A DNA stretch of 21,885 nt from F23-D06 sp002392325 (lineage in GTDB: Bacteria > Bacteroidota > Bacteroidia > Bacteroidales > WCHB1-69). A model generated the notes under the pieces. That model was given only the letters and a program-made list of their open reading frames with translations. It was not told where the DNA came from and searched no databases. Each line of letters begins with the position of its first letter. Positions within the stretch are counted from its first letter, which is position 1. The stretch is from positions 1 to 21,885 of the forward strand of contig CAMORT010000041.1 in the NCBI GenBank assembly GCA_946624065.1. The letters run 5' to 3'. The position numbers were made by a program, and so were the translations under genes. This document shows positions 15,796-21,885 of the stretch, piece after piece.

Positions 15796-17187
15796 TCAGT
15801 CTTTAATCATTTCCCGGATGTCCATCATGATTTTCTTCGCGATGTTGTCGGCCATGCTGTCGGTCATGGCTTCGGCGTAGATGCGGAGGATGGGCTCGGT
15901 GTTGGAACTGCGCACATGCACCCAGCTGTCGGCGAAGTCGATCTTCACGCCGTCGATGGTGTTCACCTCATACTGGGCGTATTTCTCGGCAATGGTTTTC
16001 AGCAGTTCCGGAATATTAATGTTGTTGGTAAGTTCGATTTTATTCTTGGAGATGTAATAATCGGGGTAGGACGAGCGGAGCTCGATGCAGTCTTTGCCGG
16101 AGGTGGCCATATAGGAGAGGAAGAGAGCGATGCCTACGAGCGCGTCGCGGCCGTAGTGCAGTTCGGGATAAATGACACCTCCGTTGCCCTCGCCGCCGAT
16201 GACAGCGTTGGTCTCCATCATCTTTTCTACCACATTCACCTCGCCCACGGCAGCGGCGTTGTATTCCACGCCGAACTTCCGGCTCACATCACGCAGCGCG
16301 CGGGTGGAGGAGAGGTTGGAAACAGTGTTGCCGGGCGTGTGCTGCAGCACATAGTCGGCCACGGCCACCAGCGTGTATTCCTCACCAAACATCTCGCCGT
16401 CGGGTTTCACGATGGCCAAACGGTCCACATCAGGATCCACCACAAAACCCACATGGAAGTTGCCTTTGCGCATGGCTTCGGAGATGCCGTACAGATGCTC
16501 CGGAATGGGCTCCGGATTGTGGGCGAAGATGCCGTTCGGTTCCCCGTTGAGCACGGTCACTTTGCGCACGCCTAGCTGGTTCAGCAGTGGGGGCAGCGCC
16601 AATGCGCCTGTGGAGTTGACGACATCCAGGATGACGGAAAAATCGGCTTGCGCGATGGCTTCCTTGTCCACCAGCGGCAGTCTCAAGATGGCGTCGATAT
16701 GGTCTTGGATGGCATTTTCGTAATAGGTGTATTTCCCGAGTTCGTTGACTTCGGCAAAGTTGAAGTCGCGGTTGGCGGCAATCTCCTGCAACAGTTTTCC
16801 GTCCTCGCCGGAGATGAACTCGCCCTTGGCGTTGAGCAGTTTGAGCGCGTTCCAGTGCATGGGGTTGTGCGAGGCGGTGATGATGACGCCGCCATCGGCA
16901 TGGTGGTGCAGCACCGCCATCTCGGTGGTCGGCGTGGTGGAGAGTCCGGTGTCGATGACATTGGCGCCCATGCCTTGCAGGGTGCCGCACACCAGACGGC
17001 TCACCATGTCGCCCGAAACGCGCGCGTCGCGCCCCACCACAATGGTGAGACGATGCGCTTCCGTGCCCTGGCGCAAGAACGCCACAAATGCGGAGGTCAG
17101 TTCGATGATGTCAATGGGGGTGAGGTTTTCGCCCACCTTCCCGCCGATGGTTCCTCGTATTCCGGAAATAGATTTGATGAGAGACAT
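15796..17187 (-). CDS. Phosphoglucosamine mutase / phosphomannomutase family
   Basis: Alpha-D-phosphohexomutase of 463 residues, cytosolic. It moves a phosphate between C6 and C1 of a hexose or hexosamine. GlmM makes GlcN-1-P for peptidoglycan and LPS; phosphomannomutase makes Man-1-P. Motifs: SGIRGTIGG (8-16), GRDARVSG (52-59), active-site Ser106 in TASHNP, metal-binding DPDVDR (251-256), sugar-recognition GEGNGG (332-337) and phosphate-binding RSSNTEP (426-432). GEGNGG with RSSNTEP resembles the Bacteroidota enzymes usually annotated GlmM, but motifs alone do not fix the sugar. The gene has a -7 box at 17265-17272 and a 5' UTR of about 70 nt containing a 7-nt tandem repeat. It probably starts the transcript that continues through the thioredoxin-fold genes. 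Confidence 0.92.
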   Translation of the reverse strand: MSLIKSISGIRGTIGGKVGENLTPIDIIELTSAFVAFLRQGTEAHRLTIVVGRDARVSGDMVSRLVCGTLQGMGANVIDTGLSTTPTTEMAVLHHHADGGVIITASHNPMHWNALKLLNAKGEFISGEDGKLLQEIAANRDFNFAEVNELGKYTYYENAIQDHIDAILRLPLVDKEAIAQADFSVILDVVNSTGALALPPLLNQLGVRKVTVLNGEPNGIFAHNPEPIPEHLYGISEAMRKGNFHVGFVVDPDVDRLAIVKPDGEMFGEEYTLVAVADYVLQHTPGNTVSNLSSTRALRDVSRKFGVEYNAAAVGEVNVVEKMMETNAVIGGEGNGGVIYPELHYGRDALVGIALFLSYMATSGKDCIELRSSYPDYYISKNKIELTNNINIPELLKTIAEKYAQYEVNTIDGVKIDFADSWVHVRSSNTEPILRIYAEAMTDSMADNIAKKIMMDIREMIKD

Positions 17188-17200
17188 GCGATGGTTAAAA

Positions 17201-17228
17201 GATAATAGATGATAGATAATAGATAATA
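17201..17228. repeat. Four copies of a 7-nt repeat in the phosphomutase 5' UTR
   Basis: GATAATA, GATGATA, GATAATA, GATAATA in direct tandem, 14 nt upstream of the phosphomutase ATG and downstream of its putative promoter. It would be transcribed as CUAUUAU-type units in the leader. Copy number could vary by slippage. Confidence 0.75.
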
Positions 17229-17264
17229 GTTTGAAGTTTAATAGCTGTTAACTATAAGTGGGTG

Positions 17265-17272
17265 CAAAAGTA
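17265..17272 (-). promoter_or_regulatory. -7 box for the phosphomutase gene
   Basis: The minus strand reads TACTTTTG, matching TAnnTTTG, about 78 nt upstream of the ATG at 17187. This implies a leader of roughly 70 nt that includes the 7-nt repeat array. Confidence 0.5.
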
Positions 17273-17333
17273 CAAAAAAAGCGTTTGTCAGTTAATCTTC
17301 AAGGGTCAATTTTTGAGTTTTTTTATAGTGTTA

Positions 17334-17747
17334 TTACACAATAGTTAAGCAGTATTCACCAATCTTGTGTAGGCCTTCGATAATGCGACTGCGTTGCATT
17401 GGACGGGGTTGCGAAACTGCGTTGGCATAGTGCGACAATTGAGATTGCCGTATGCCTGTGACGCGGCTTAATGCTGAAAGTGTAGTGTACTGCTGAACTT
17501 CATGGAGCAAGGCACTTATCCTTTTTTCGAACACCAGTTTGTAATTGCCGCTTTTGATGTCATCGGGGAGCTGGTCCCCGTCTTGTAAACAACCTTCTAT
17601 TTGGAAACGTACACTTTCAATAGTGTCTTTTTGTAATCCGCTGAATGTCTTATTGGTCGTTAACACAGCACCTCCTATGGATGCATCATATATGTATGCG
17701 GCGTAATTTTTTCCGCACCAGTCCACTAATACTTTAATTGTTGTCAT
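17334..17747 (-). CDS. hicB: HicB-type antitoxin with HTH domain
   Basis: Protein of 137 residues encoded directly after a HicA-like toxin. The N-terminal half (about 1-75) is a HicB-type partial RNase H fold: IKVLVDWCGKNYAAYIYD, GAVLTTNKTFSGLQKDTIESVRFQIEGC. The C-terminal half (about 85-137) is a helix-turn-helix: TLSALSRVTGIRQSQLSHYANAV. Such antitoxins bind and block HicA and repress their own operator through the HTH. The start at 17747 lies 22 nt after the hicA stop. The order toxin then antitoxin is usual for hicAB. The pair is more A/T-rich than the flanking metabolic genes, in keeping with horizontal spread of such modules. Confidence 0.85.
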   Translation of the reverse strand: MTTIKVLVDWCGKNYAAYIYDASIGGAVLTTNKTFSGLQKDTIESVRFQIEGCLQDGDQLPDDIKSGNYKLVFEKRISALLHEVQQYTTLSALSRVTGIRQSQLSHYANAVSQPRPMQRSRIIEGLHKIGEYCLTIV

Positions 17748-17769
17748 TCTACTTGATATTATTTTTTAA

Positions 17770-17967
17770 TTATCTTTTCCATCCTGCTTGTTTGAAAATG
17801 CTGTTTAGATAGTAGTCGTCCAAATCGTCAGATAGCTTTTTATTTACGGTTACTTTGCCTTTTTTTGTAGGATGTTTAAATTGTCGGTGATCTCCTTTTG
17901 TATAAGCTAAAAACCATCCATCGTCCAACAGCATCTTGATCACCTCTCTGACTTTTTTCGTTTTCAT
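17770..17967 (-). CDS. hicA: HicA-type mRNA interferase toxin
   Basis: Small basic protein of 65 residues that would cleave mRNA and stop growth when free of HicB. The ATG at 17967 (MKTKKVREVIKMLLDDGW) is preferred: it is the canonical family start, whereas the frame extension to 18003 runs into the -7 box. HicA features: VREVIKMLLDDGWFLAYTKGDHRQFKHP, with the catalytic His in GDHRQF (GSH in many members), then KKGKVTVNKKLSDDL and a C-terminal helix ending in GWKR. The length equals the typical dsRBD-like HicA fold. Ser is replaced by Asp in the usual GSH motif, but the His is kept. Confidence 0.9.
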   Translation of the reverse strand: MKTKKVREVIKMLLDDGWFLAYTKGDHRQFKHPTKKGKVTVNKKLSDDLDDYYLNSIFKQAGWKR

Positions 17968-18000
17968 AAGAAACAAATATTTTGTAAGGGTTTTCGTTTG

Positions 18001-18008
18001 CAAAAATA
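18001..18008 (-). promoter_or_regulatory. -7 box for hicAB
   Basis: The minus strand reads TATTTTTG about 33 nt upstream of the hicA ATG (17967). It lies 43 nt from the plus-strand box of the GH20 gene, so a HicB dimer bound here could affect both genes; no clear operator palindrome was found. Confidence 0.55.
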
Positions 18009-18051
18009 GTATTATTTTTAATACGATTCTGTGCCTTGTAAAAAAAATATT

Positions 18052-18059
18052 TACTTTTG
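18052..18059 (+). promoter_or_regulatory. -7 box for the GH20 gene
   Basis: TACTTTTG on the plus strand matches TAnnTTTG and lies 44 nt before the ATG at 18104. A TTG at 18036-18038 is too close for the usual -33 spacing. Confidence 0.5.
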
Positions 18060-18103
18060 CAGTGACTTATTGAACATATCTATTTTTCTAATTTGAATTA
18101 ATA

Positions 18104-20626
18104 ATGAAAAAACTCTTGATACTTTGTTTGGTAGCGTTTGTTTCAGCAGTTGTTACCGCCCAAACCACCGGCATCATCCCTTCGCCGCAACAAGTGGCTA
18201 TGCGCCCTGGTGAACTGTCGCTGATGACAGCATCCGACTGCAAACCGGTGAAAGAATTGATTGCCTCATTCCCGGTGGATATCAATGCCGACCAGGGATA
18301 TATTTTGGAGGTGACAGAGAAAGGGGTTTTGATTCAGGCACTTACGGAAACAGGGCTGTTCTATGGCGAGCAGAGTCTCAAGCAGATGCTGCGACATTTC
18401 GCCCAAGAAAACGGCCAGATTGTTATTCCCTGTATGCGGATTATCGATTATCCCAAACTGAAATACCGCGGATGGATGGACGATATCAGCCGCGGGCCGA
18501 TTGTGAACATGGCGTTTCTGAAACGGATGATTGCCACCATGGCCGAATACAAGATGAACTTCTTCAATCTCTATACCGAGCATGTTTTCAAACTGGAAGA
18601 CTACTATGACATCGCCCCATCGGACGGGCTTACCGCTGCGGAGATCAGGGAGTTGGAGGAGTTTGCCGCCCAGTATCATATCGAGTTCTTTGGCAACCAG
18701 CAGTGTCTGGCGCACGCGGAGAAGACGCTGCGCATTCCCTATTATCAGGAGATGGCGGACACCAAGGCAAACTGGAATCCGGAAAAGTCGAAGGACTTTC
18801 TGAAATATGAATTGGAAACGGTTGCGAAGGCGTACAGCTCTCCGTTTTTCAATATCAATTGTGATGAAACGGAGGCGTTGGGCAGCGGCAAGGCCCGCGA
18901 CTATGTGGCCCAACACGGCGCTTCGCAGGTGTATGCCGACCACATCCGCTGGGTGTATGATGTGCTGAAGCCCCTCGGCAAACGGGTGATGATGTGGGGC
19001 GATATTGCCGCAAAAGATTCCGCCATTACAGCCCAGTTGCCCAAAGACATGCTGATGATTGTGTGGGCGTATTCGCCGCTGGACAGTTATGTGAGTATGA
19101 TAGAACCATTTGAGAAACAGGGACTTGAGTTTATGGTGGCTCCGGGCATGAGCATGTGGGGTTCGGTGTTTCCGAGTTATGAACTCTATACCAAAAACAT
19201 CGCCAATCTGGTGCGCGACGGTTACCAACATGGCGCTTTAGGCATGATGAATACCGCCTGGGACGACTCCGGCGAGTCGCTTGTCAACAGCGCATGGCAT
19301 GGCATGTGCTGGGCGGCGGAGATGGCCTGGAAACCGCTGGAACAAACAGAACCGAAAGCTGCCGATTTGGAGCGTTTAAGCCGGTTGAATATCTTCAACC
19401 CGTTGTTTGAGCGTCGTTTCGCCGCCCCCGCCGACCATTTTCAACTGATGCGGGATTTGGAACATGTGAATGTGCCGAACTTCTTTAACAGTGGCGCTTT
19501 GTACGAAAGCATTTGGGATTTCTATCCGACGAAAGTCAGTGAGGAAAACTACCGCGAAAACCTTCGCGCTTACGATCTGATTGGGCGCGAAATGGACCAA
19601 TATGAATATAAGGGTCAGACCGATGCTCCTCAGTTTTCAGCCCCGATGCGCATCGCCCATTATGTGGCGTGGCACCAGTTGGCGGTGGTCAAACGCAACA
19701 TACTCCGACATGAGATCTATCAATATCTCCAAGGAAATCAGTCTTTTACAAGAGATTTGATTGAGGAGGAGATACGAAATGAAATAGAATTGCTGCATGT
19801 GGTTAAGCGGTTGTATTTGAGTTTGTGGGACGAGGAAAACCGCCCGTATAGCCGCAATATTGTGGAGGCGCGCTACGACCAGGTGGCACAGGAGTTGATG
19901 GATATCCCGTATCATGTGCTGATAACCACCACGCGTGATGACAAAGGCGAAACCATGGTCTCGATGCGTACCCTTTTTGGCGATCAACCCATTTACTATA
20001 CCCTTGACGGCCGAAAACCTCATGTGGGTGAAAATGTTTATACTCAACCGTTTGCGCTTCGGGAATCGGCCACTGTGCGCGCGATGGCGCGCAATGCGAT
20101 GGGCGAAGAGGTGGAGTCGGAGCGCTATGTGCTGCTGCACAAAGGGTTGGGCAAACTTGTCCTGTTGCACACGCCGTATGCCGATTACAAACCCGAGTAC
20201 GCCGCATCGGGCAAGGGTGCGCTGGCGGATGGTGTCACGGGCGGTGACATGTACAACGATGGCAACTGGCAGGGGTATTGGGGCAAGGATATTGATGCGG
20301 AGTTTGATTTTGGGAAAGCCACGCCACTGCATTCTGTCAAGATGCGGTTCTTCCAAAATGTTCACGATTGGATCATGTCGCCTAACACGGTGGAGATTTA
20401 CACCTCTAAGAACGGCAAGGATTACGAGTTGTATAAAACATTGAAAATGAGTGATGTGGACTATAATGTCGGCACTTCGGTCATCTATACGATACAGGAT
20501 GACAACCTCTCATTGAAGACCCGTTATGTGCGTGTGGTGGTGAAGAACGCGGGGCCGCTGCCCGCCTGGCACCAAGCCAAGGGCCAACCGTCATACATCT
20601 TCTGCGATGAGATAGTTTTGTGGTAA
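18104..20626 (+). CDS. Secreted GH20 beta-N-acetylhexosaminidase with C-terminal carbohydrate-binding modules
   Basis: Predicted exo-hexosaminidase of 840 residues that removes terminal GlcNAc or GalNAc from glycans. Signal peptide at 1-20 (ends VTAQ). GH20b-like domain at about 22-115, with the usual IIPSPQ start. TIM-barrel catalytic domain at about 118-420: KYRGWMDDISRGP (120-132), the catalytic Asp-Glu pair Asp254/Glu255 in FFNINCDETEALGSGKARD, and a substrate-pocket Trp in MMWGD (296-300). A helical segment covers about 430-610. A chitobiase C-terminal-like beta domain follows (about 625-675; PIYYTLDGRKP, ATVRAMARN). An F5/8 type C (discoidin-like) domain closes the protein (about 690-840; VEIYTSKNGKDYELYKTL, YVRVVVKNAG). 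NCDE replaces the more usual GGDE around the catalytic pair. No polysaccharide-utilisation partners (SusC/D, regulator) are adjacent. Confidence 0.9.
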   Translation: MKKLLILCLVAFVSAVVTAQTTGIIPSPQQVAMRPGELSLMTASDCKPVKELIASFPVDINADQGYILEVTEKGVLIQALTETGLFYGEQSLKQMLRHFAQENGQIVIPCMRIIDYPKLKYRGWMDDISRGPIVNMAFLKRMIATMAEYKMNFFNLYTEHVFKLEDYYDIAPSDGLTAAEIRELEEFAAQYHIEFFGNQQCLAHAEKTLRIPYYQEMADTKANWNPEKSKDFLKYELETVAKAYSSPFFNINCDETEALGSGKARDYVAQHGASQVYADHIRWVYDVLKPLGKRVMMWGDIAAKDSAITAQLPKDMLMIVWAYSPLDSYVSMIEPFEKQGLEFMVAPGMSMWGSVFPSYELYTKNIANLVRDGYQHGALGMMNTAWDDSGESLVNSAWHGMCWAAEMAWKPLEQTEPKAADLERLSRLNIFNPLFERRFAAPADHFQLMRDLEHVNVPNFFNSGALYESIWDFYPTKVSEENYRENLRAYDLIGREMDQYEYKGQTDAPQFSAPMRIAHYVAWHQLAVVKRNILRHEIYQYLQGNQSFTRDLIEEEIRNEIELLHVVKRLYLSLWDEENRPYSRNIVEARYDQVAQELMDIPYHVLITTTRDDKGETMVSMRTLFGDQPIYYTLDGRKPHVGENVYTQPFALRESATVRAMARNAMGEEVESERYVLLHKGLGKLVLLHTPYADYKPEYAASGKGALADGVTGGDMYNDGNWQGYWGKDIDAEFDFGKATPLHSVKMRFFQNVHDWIMSPNTVEIYTSKNGKDYELYKTLKMSDVDYNVGTSVIYTIQDDNLSLKTRYVRVVVKNAGPLPAWHQAKGQPSYIFCDEIVLW

Positions 20627-20680
20627 TTTTCTAAAAAAATATTAGGTAATTATATAGATTTTGTCCCAGCTATGCAGTAG

Positions 20681-20859
20681 TTTCCGCTCAACGCTAATGC
20701 GTCTCGCGGAATGGTGTGCCGCATACGGGTTAAAATGGGGAAAGATGGGCGGCTTCATATGTATTCCAATTATGGCAGGCACTCCCGCCGCCTATCTTTC
20801 CCGATGTATTCTTTAGGCGTGCCCACCATTCCGCCGTGAACATAGTGAACGGCGGAATC
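20681..20859. repeat. Quasi-palindromic element (REP/BIME- or MITE-like)
   Basis: Two 48-nt arms, 20706-20753 and 20787-20834, are inverted copies. The outer 14 nt and the inner 16 nt match with one mismatch each, while the middle 18 nt differ; the loop is 33 nt. Each end carries a smaller hairpin: TTTCCGC (20681-20687) with GCGGAA (20706-20711), and ATTCCGCCGT (20828-20837) with ACGGCGGAAT (20849-20858). These share bases with the large arms, so alternative folds compete. A related palindrome occurs at 20986-21022. Confidence 0.75.
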
Positions 20860-20914
20860 CAAATCAATAGACCATAATGTTTGGTCATCTTCTATATTGC
20901 TTTTAAAAATTATG

Positions 20915-20922
20915 TACCTTTG
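20915..20922 (+). promoter_or_regulatory. -7 box for the FISUMP-domain gene
   Basis: TACCTTTG on the plus strand matches TAnnTTTG and lies 33 nt upstream of the ATG at 20956. It supports that start over the in-frame TTG at 20881, which lies upstream of the box. Confidence 0.55.
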
Positions 20923-20955
20923 CCGCGTCTTGTTTCAAGATTTCCAAGACTGACT

Positions 20956-21753
20956 ATGATGAAATTATTATTTAACAATAAGGTACACCATTCCGCCGTG
21001 AACGCAGTGAGCGAGCGGAATCGTCAGATTTTATTCCTGTTCCTGTTGTTCGCCATGCCGTTGGTGATGGTGGCGCAGACCGACTGTGGTACGGTGACCG
21101 ACTATGACGGCCATGTGTATGCGACGGTGCAATTGGGCAACCAGTGCTGGATGCGTGAGAACCTGCGCGTGACGCACTATGCGGACGGCACGGCGCTTCA
21201 ATTGGGCACAACCACGGATGCCGATGGGCGTTGCTATTATTATCCAGATGGCTCTGCCGCCCATGTGGAGCGCTACGGACTCCTTTACAGTTGGTTCACC
21301 GCTCTCAACGGGGCCAAACCTACGGAGGATGTGCCCAGCGGTCTGCAAGGCATTTGCCCCAAGGGTTGGCACATGCCCTCCAATTTCGAGTGGATGGCGC
21401 TGGAGGATTTTCTCGGTTACAAGGACGAGCACCGCTGCGGCACCGATGTGAACAATGTGGCCAAAACGATGGCCTCGCAAGAGGGTTGGTACTTGGATGT
21501 GATGACGAAGGCGCCCGAATGCTCCATCATGGATGATCCTGCGAAAAACAACCAATCTCGACTCAACATACTCCCCGCCGGCAGTTTTTGGAACAGTTAC
21601 TATGGCTTCGGTACCAACACGGGCTTCTGGACCGCCTCCGATGGCAGCGATGTCACCTCGCCCATCCATTATCTGGTGAACACCAATGCCACTGTCGAAA
21701 TCAACTGCACCCCAAAAGAAGCCGCCTACTCGGTAAGATGCCTGAAGGATTGA
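20956..21753 (+). CDS. Secreted FISUMP-domain protein
   Basis: Protein of 265 residues from the ATG at 20956; the next codon is also ATG. An unusually long N-terminal region (MMKLLFNNKVHHSAVNAVSE) precedes a hydrophobic signal segment, ILFLFLLFAMPLVMVAQ, with cleavage likely after the Ala or Gln near residue 41. The mature part fits the Fibrobacter succinogenes major paralogous domain: VTDYDGHVYATVQLGNQCWM, ENLRVTHYADG, YYPDGSAAH, YGLLYSWFTALNG, GICPKGWHMPSNFEWMALEDFLG, NILPAGSFWN, FWTASDG and the final YSVRCLKD. Domain function is unknown; it is common in secreted Bacteroidota and Fibrobacter proteins and has several conserved cysteines. Codons about 11-22 coincide with the palindrome at 20986-21022. 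A 7-nt tandem array begins at the stop codon. Confidence 0.85.
   Translation: MMKLLFNNKVHHSAVNAVSERNRQILFLFLLFAMPLVMVAQTDCGTVTDYDGHVYATVQLGNQCWMRENLRVTHYADGTALQLGTTTDADGRCYYYPDGSAAHVERYGLLYSWFTALNGAKPTEDVPSGLQGICPKGWHMPSNFEWMALEDFLGYKDEHRCGTDVNNVAKTMASQEGWYLDVMTKAPECSIMDDPAKNNQSRLNILPAGSFWNSYYGFGTNTGFWTASDGSDVTSPIHYLVNTNATVEINCTPKEAAYSVRCLKD
20986..21022. repeat. Palindromic repeat copy inside the FISUMP signal-peptide region
   Basis: Begins with the same 18 nt as 20824-20841 (CACCATTCCGCCGTGAAC) and ends with GCGGAATC, like the end of the first copy. ATTCCGC and GCGGAAT can pair as a hairpin. It lies in frame within the coding sequence. Confidence 0.65.
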
Positions 21754-21811
21754 ACTATGAACTATGAACTATGACTATGAACTATGAACGATGACTTTGA
21801 ACTTTGAACGA
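21751..21811. repeat. Nine-unit 7-nt tandem repeat at the FISUMP stop codon
   Basis: Units of TGAACTA and close variants (TGAACTA x3, TGACTA, TGAACTA, TGAACGA, TGACTT, TGAACTT, TGAACGA), two of them 6 nt long. The stop codon of the FISUMP gene is the first TGA of the array. An A/T-rich region with a doubled AACTTATA motif follows to the window end. Confidence 0.8.
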
Positions 21812-21885
21812 TAACCCCTTAACATATTAACTTATAAACTTATAAACCTCCCTTTTTACCCCCATTACCTCATATACCCCTTTAA

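Larger units (their letters stand above)
20627..20955. other. 329-nt intergenic region between GH20 and FISUMP genes
   Basis: No coding frame of merit was seen. It holds the palindromic element at 20681-20859 and the downstream promoter at 20915-20922. No clear T-tailed terminator follows the GH20 stop. Confidence 0.8.

Noticed and set aside
18266..19231. Minus-strand frame of 321 codons opposite the GH20 gene
   Set aside because: Composition is His/Arg/Ile-rich and mirrors GH20 codons; no motif or promoter supports it.

Overview
The window (21,885 bp) looks like a chromosomal piece of a Bacteroidota genome, probably order Bacteroidales. The evidence is direct: TAnnTTTG-type -7 promoter boxes ahead of many genes, an Oar-like TonB-dependent receptor with a carboxypeptidase-regulatory domain, a DUF4296-like lipoprotein, DUF5106/TlpA-like thioredoxin proteins, and a FISUMP-domain protein. 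No rRNA, tRNA, CRISPR array, insertion sequence or phage gene was seen.

Layout. Positions 1-7286 are all on the minus strand: a partial topoisomerase IV subunit A (parC) at the left edge, a DUF4296-like lipoprotein coupled to an HD-domain tRNA nucleotidyltransferase, a secreted PNGase F-type N-glycanase, a short divergent chorismate synthase, a short-chain dehydrogenase/reductase (SDR) and a PLP enzyme resembling cysteate synthase. Positions 7409-10789 hold one large plus-strand Oar-like outer-membrane receptor, closed by a strong palindromic terminator. Positions 10846-17187 return to the minus strand: a HAD hydrolase, an alpha-oxoamine synthase (serine palmitoyltransferase / cysteate acyltransferase type), two thioredoxin-fold DUF5106-type proteins and a phosphoglucosamine/phosphomannomutase. 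A HicAB toxin-antitoxin pair (17334-17967, minus) follows. It is divergent from a large secreted GH20 beta-hexosaminidase (18104-20626, plus). The right end has a palindromic repeat cluster and a FISUMP-domain secreted protein.

How the genes may work together. The main inference is that three enzymes here (cysteate synthase-like, alpha-oxoamine synthase, SDR) match the three steps of sulfonolipid (capnine-type) biosynthesis: cysteate formation, condensation with an acyl thioester, and ketone reduction. They flank an outer-membrane receptor. The PNGase F-like enzyme and the GH20 enzyme suggest that glycoprotein glycans are used, which fits an animal-associated lifestyle, but the two genes are far apart in the window.

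Non-coding features are notable. There are four short-period tandem repeat arrays (units of 7, 7, 9 and about 10 nt) in intergenic or untranslated positions. A roughly 180-bp quasi-palindromic element lies at 20681-20859, and a related palindrome lies inside the signal-peptide coding region of the next gene. Family assignments come from reading motifs and remembered family sequences; no search was run.
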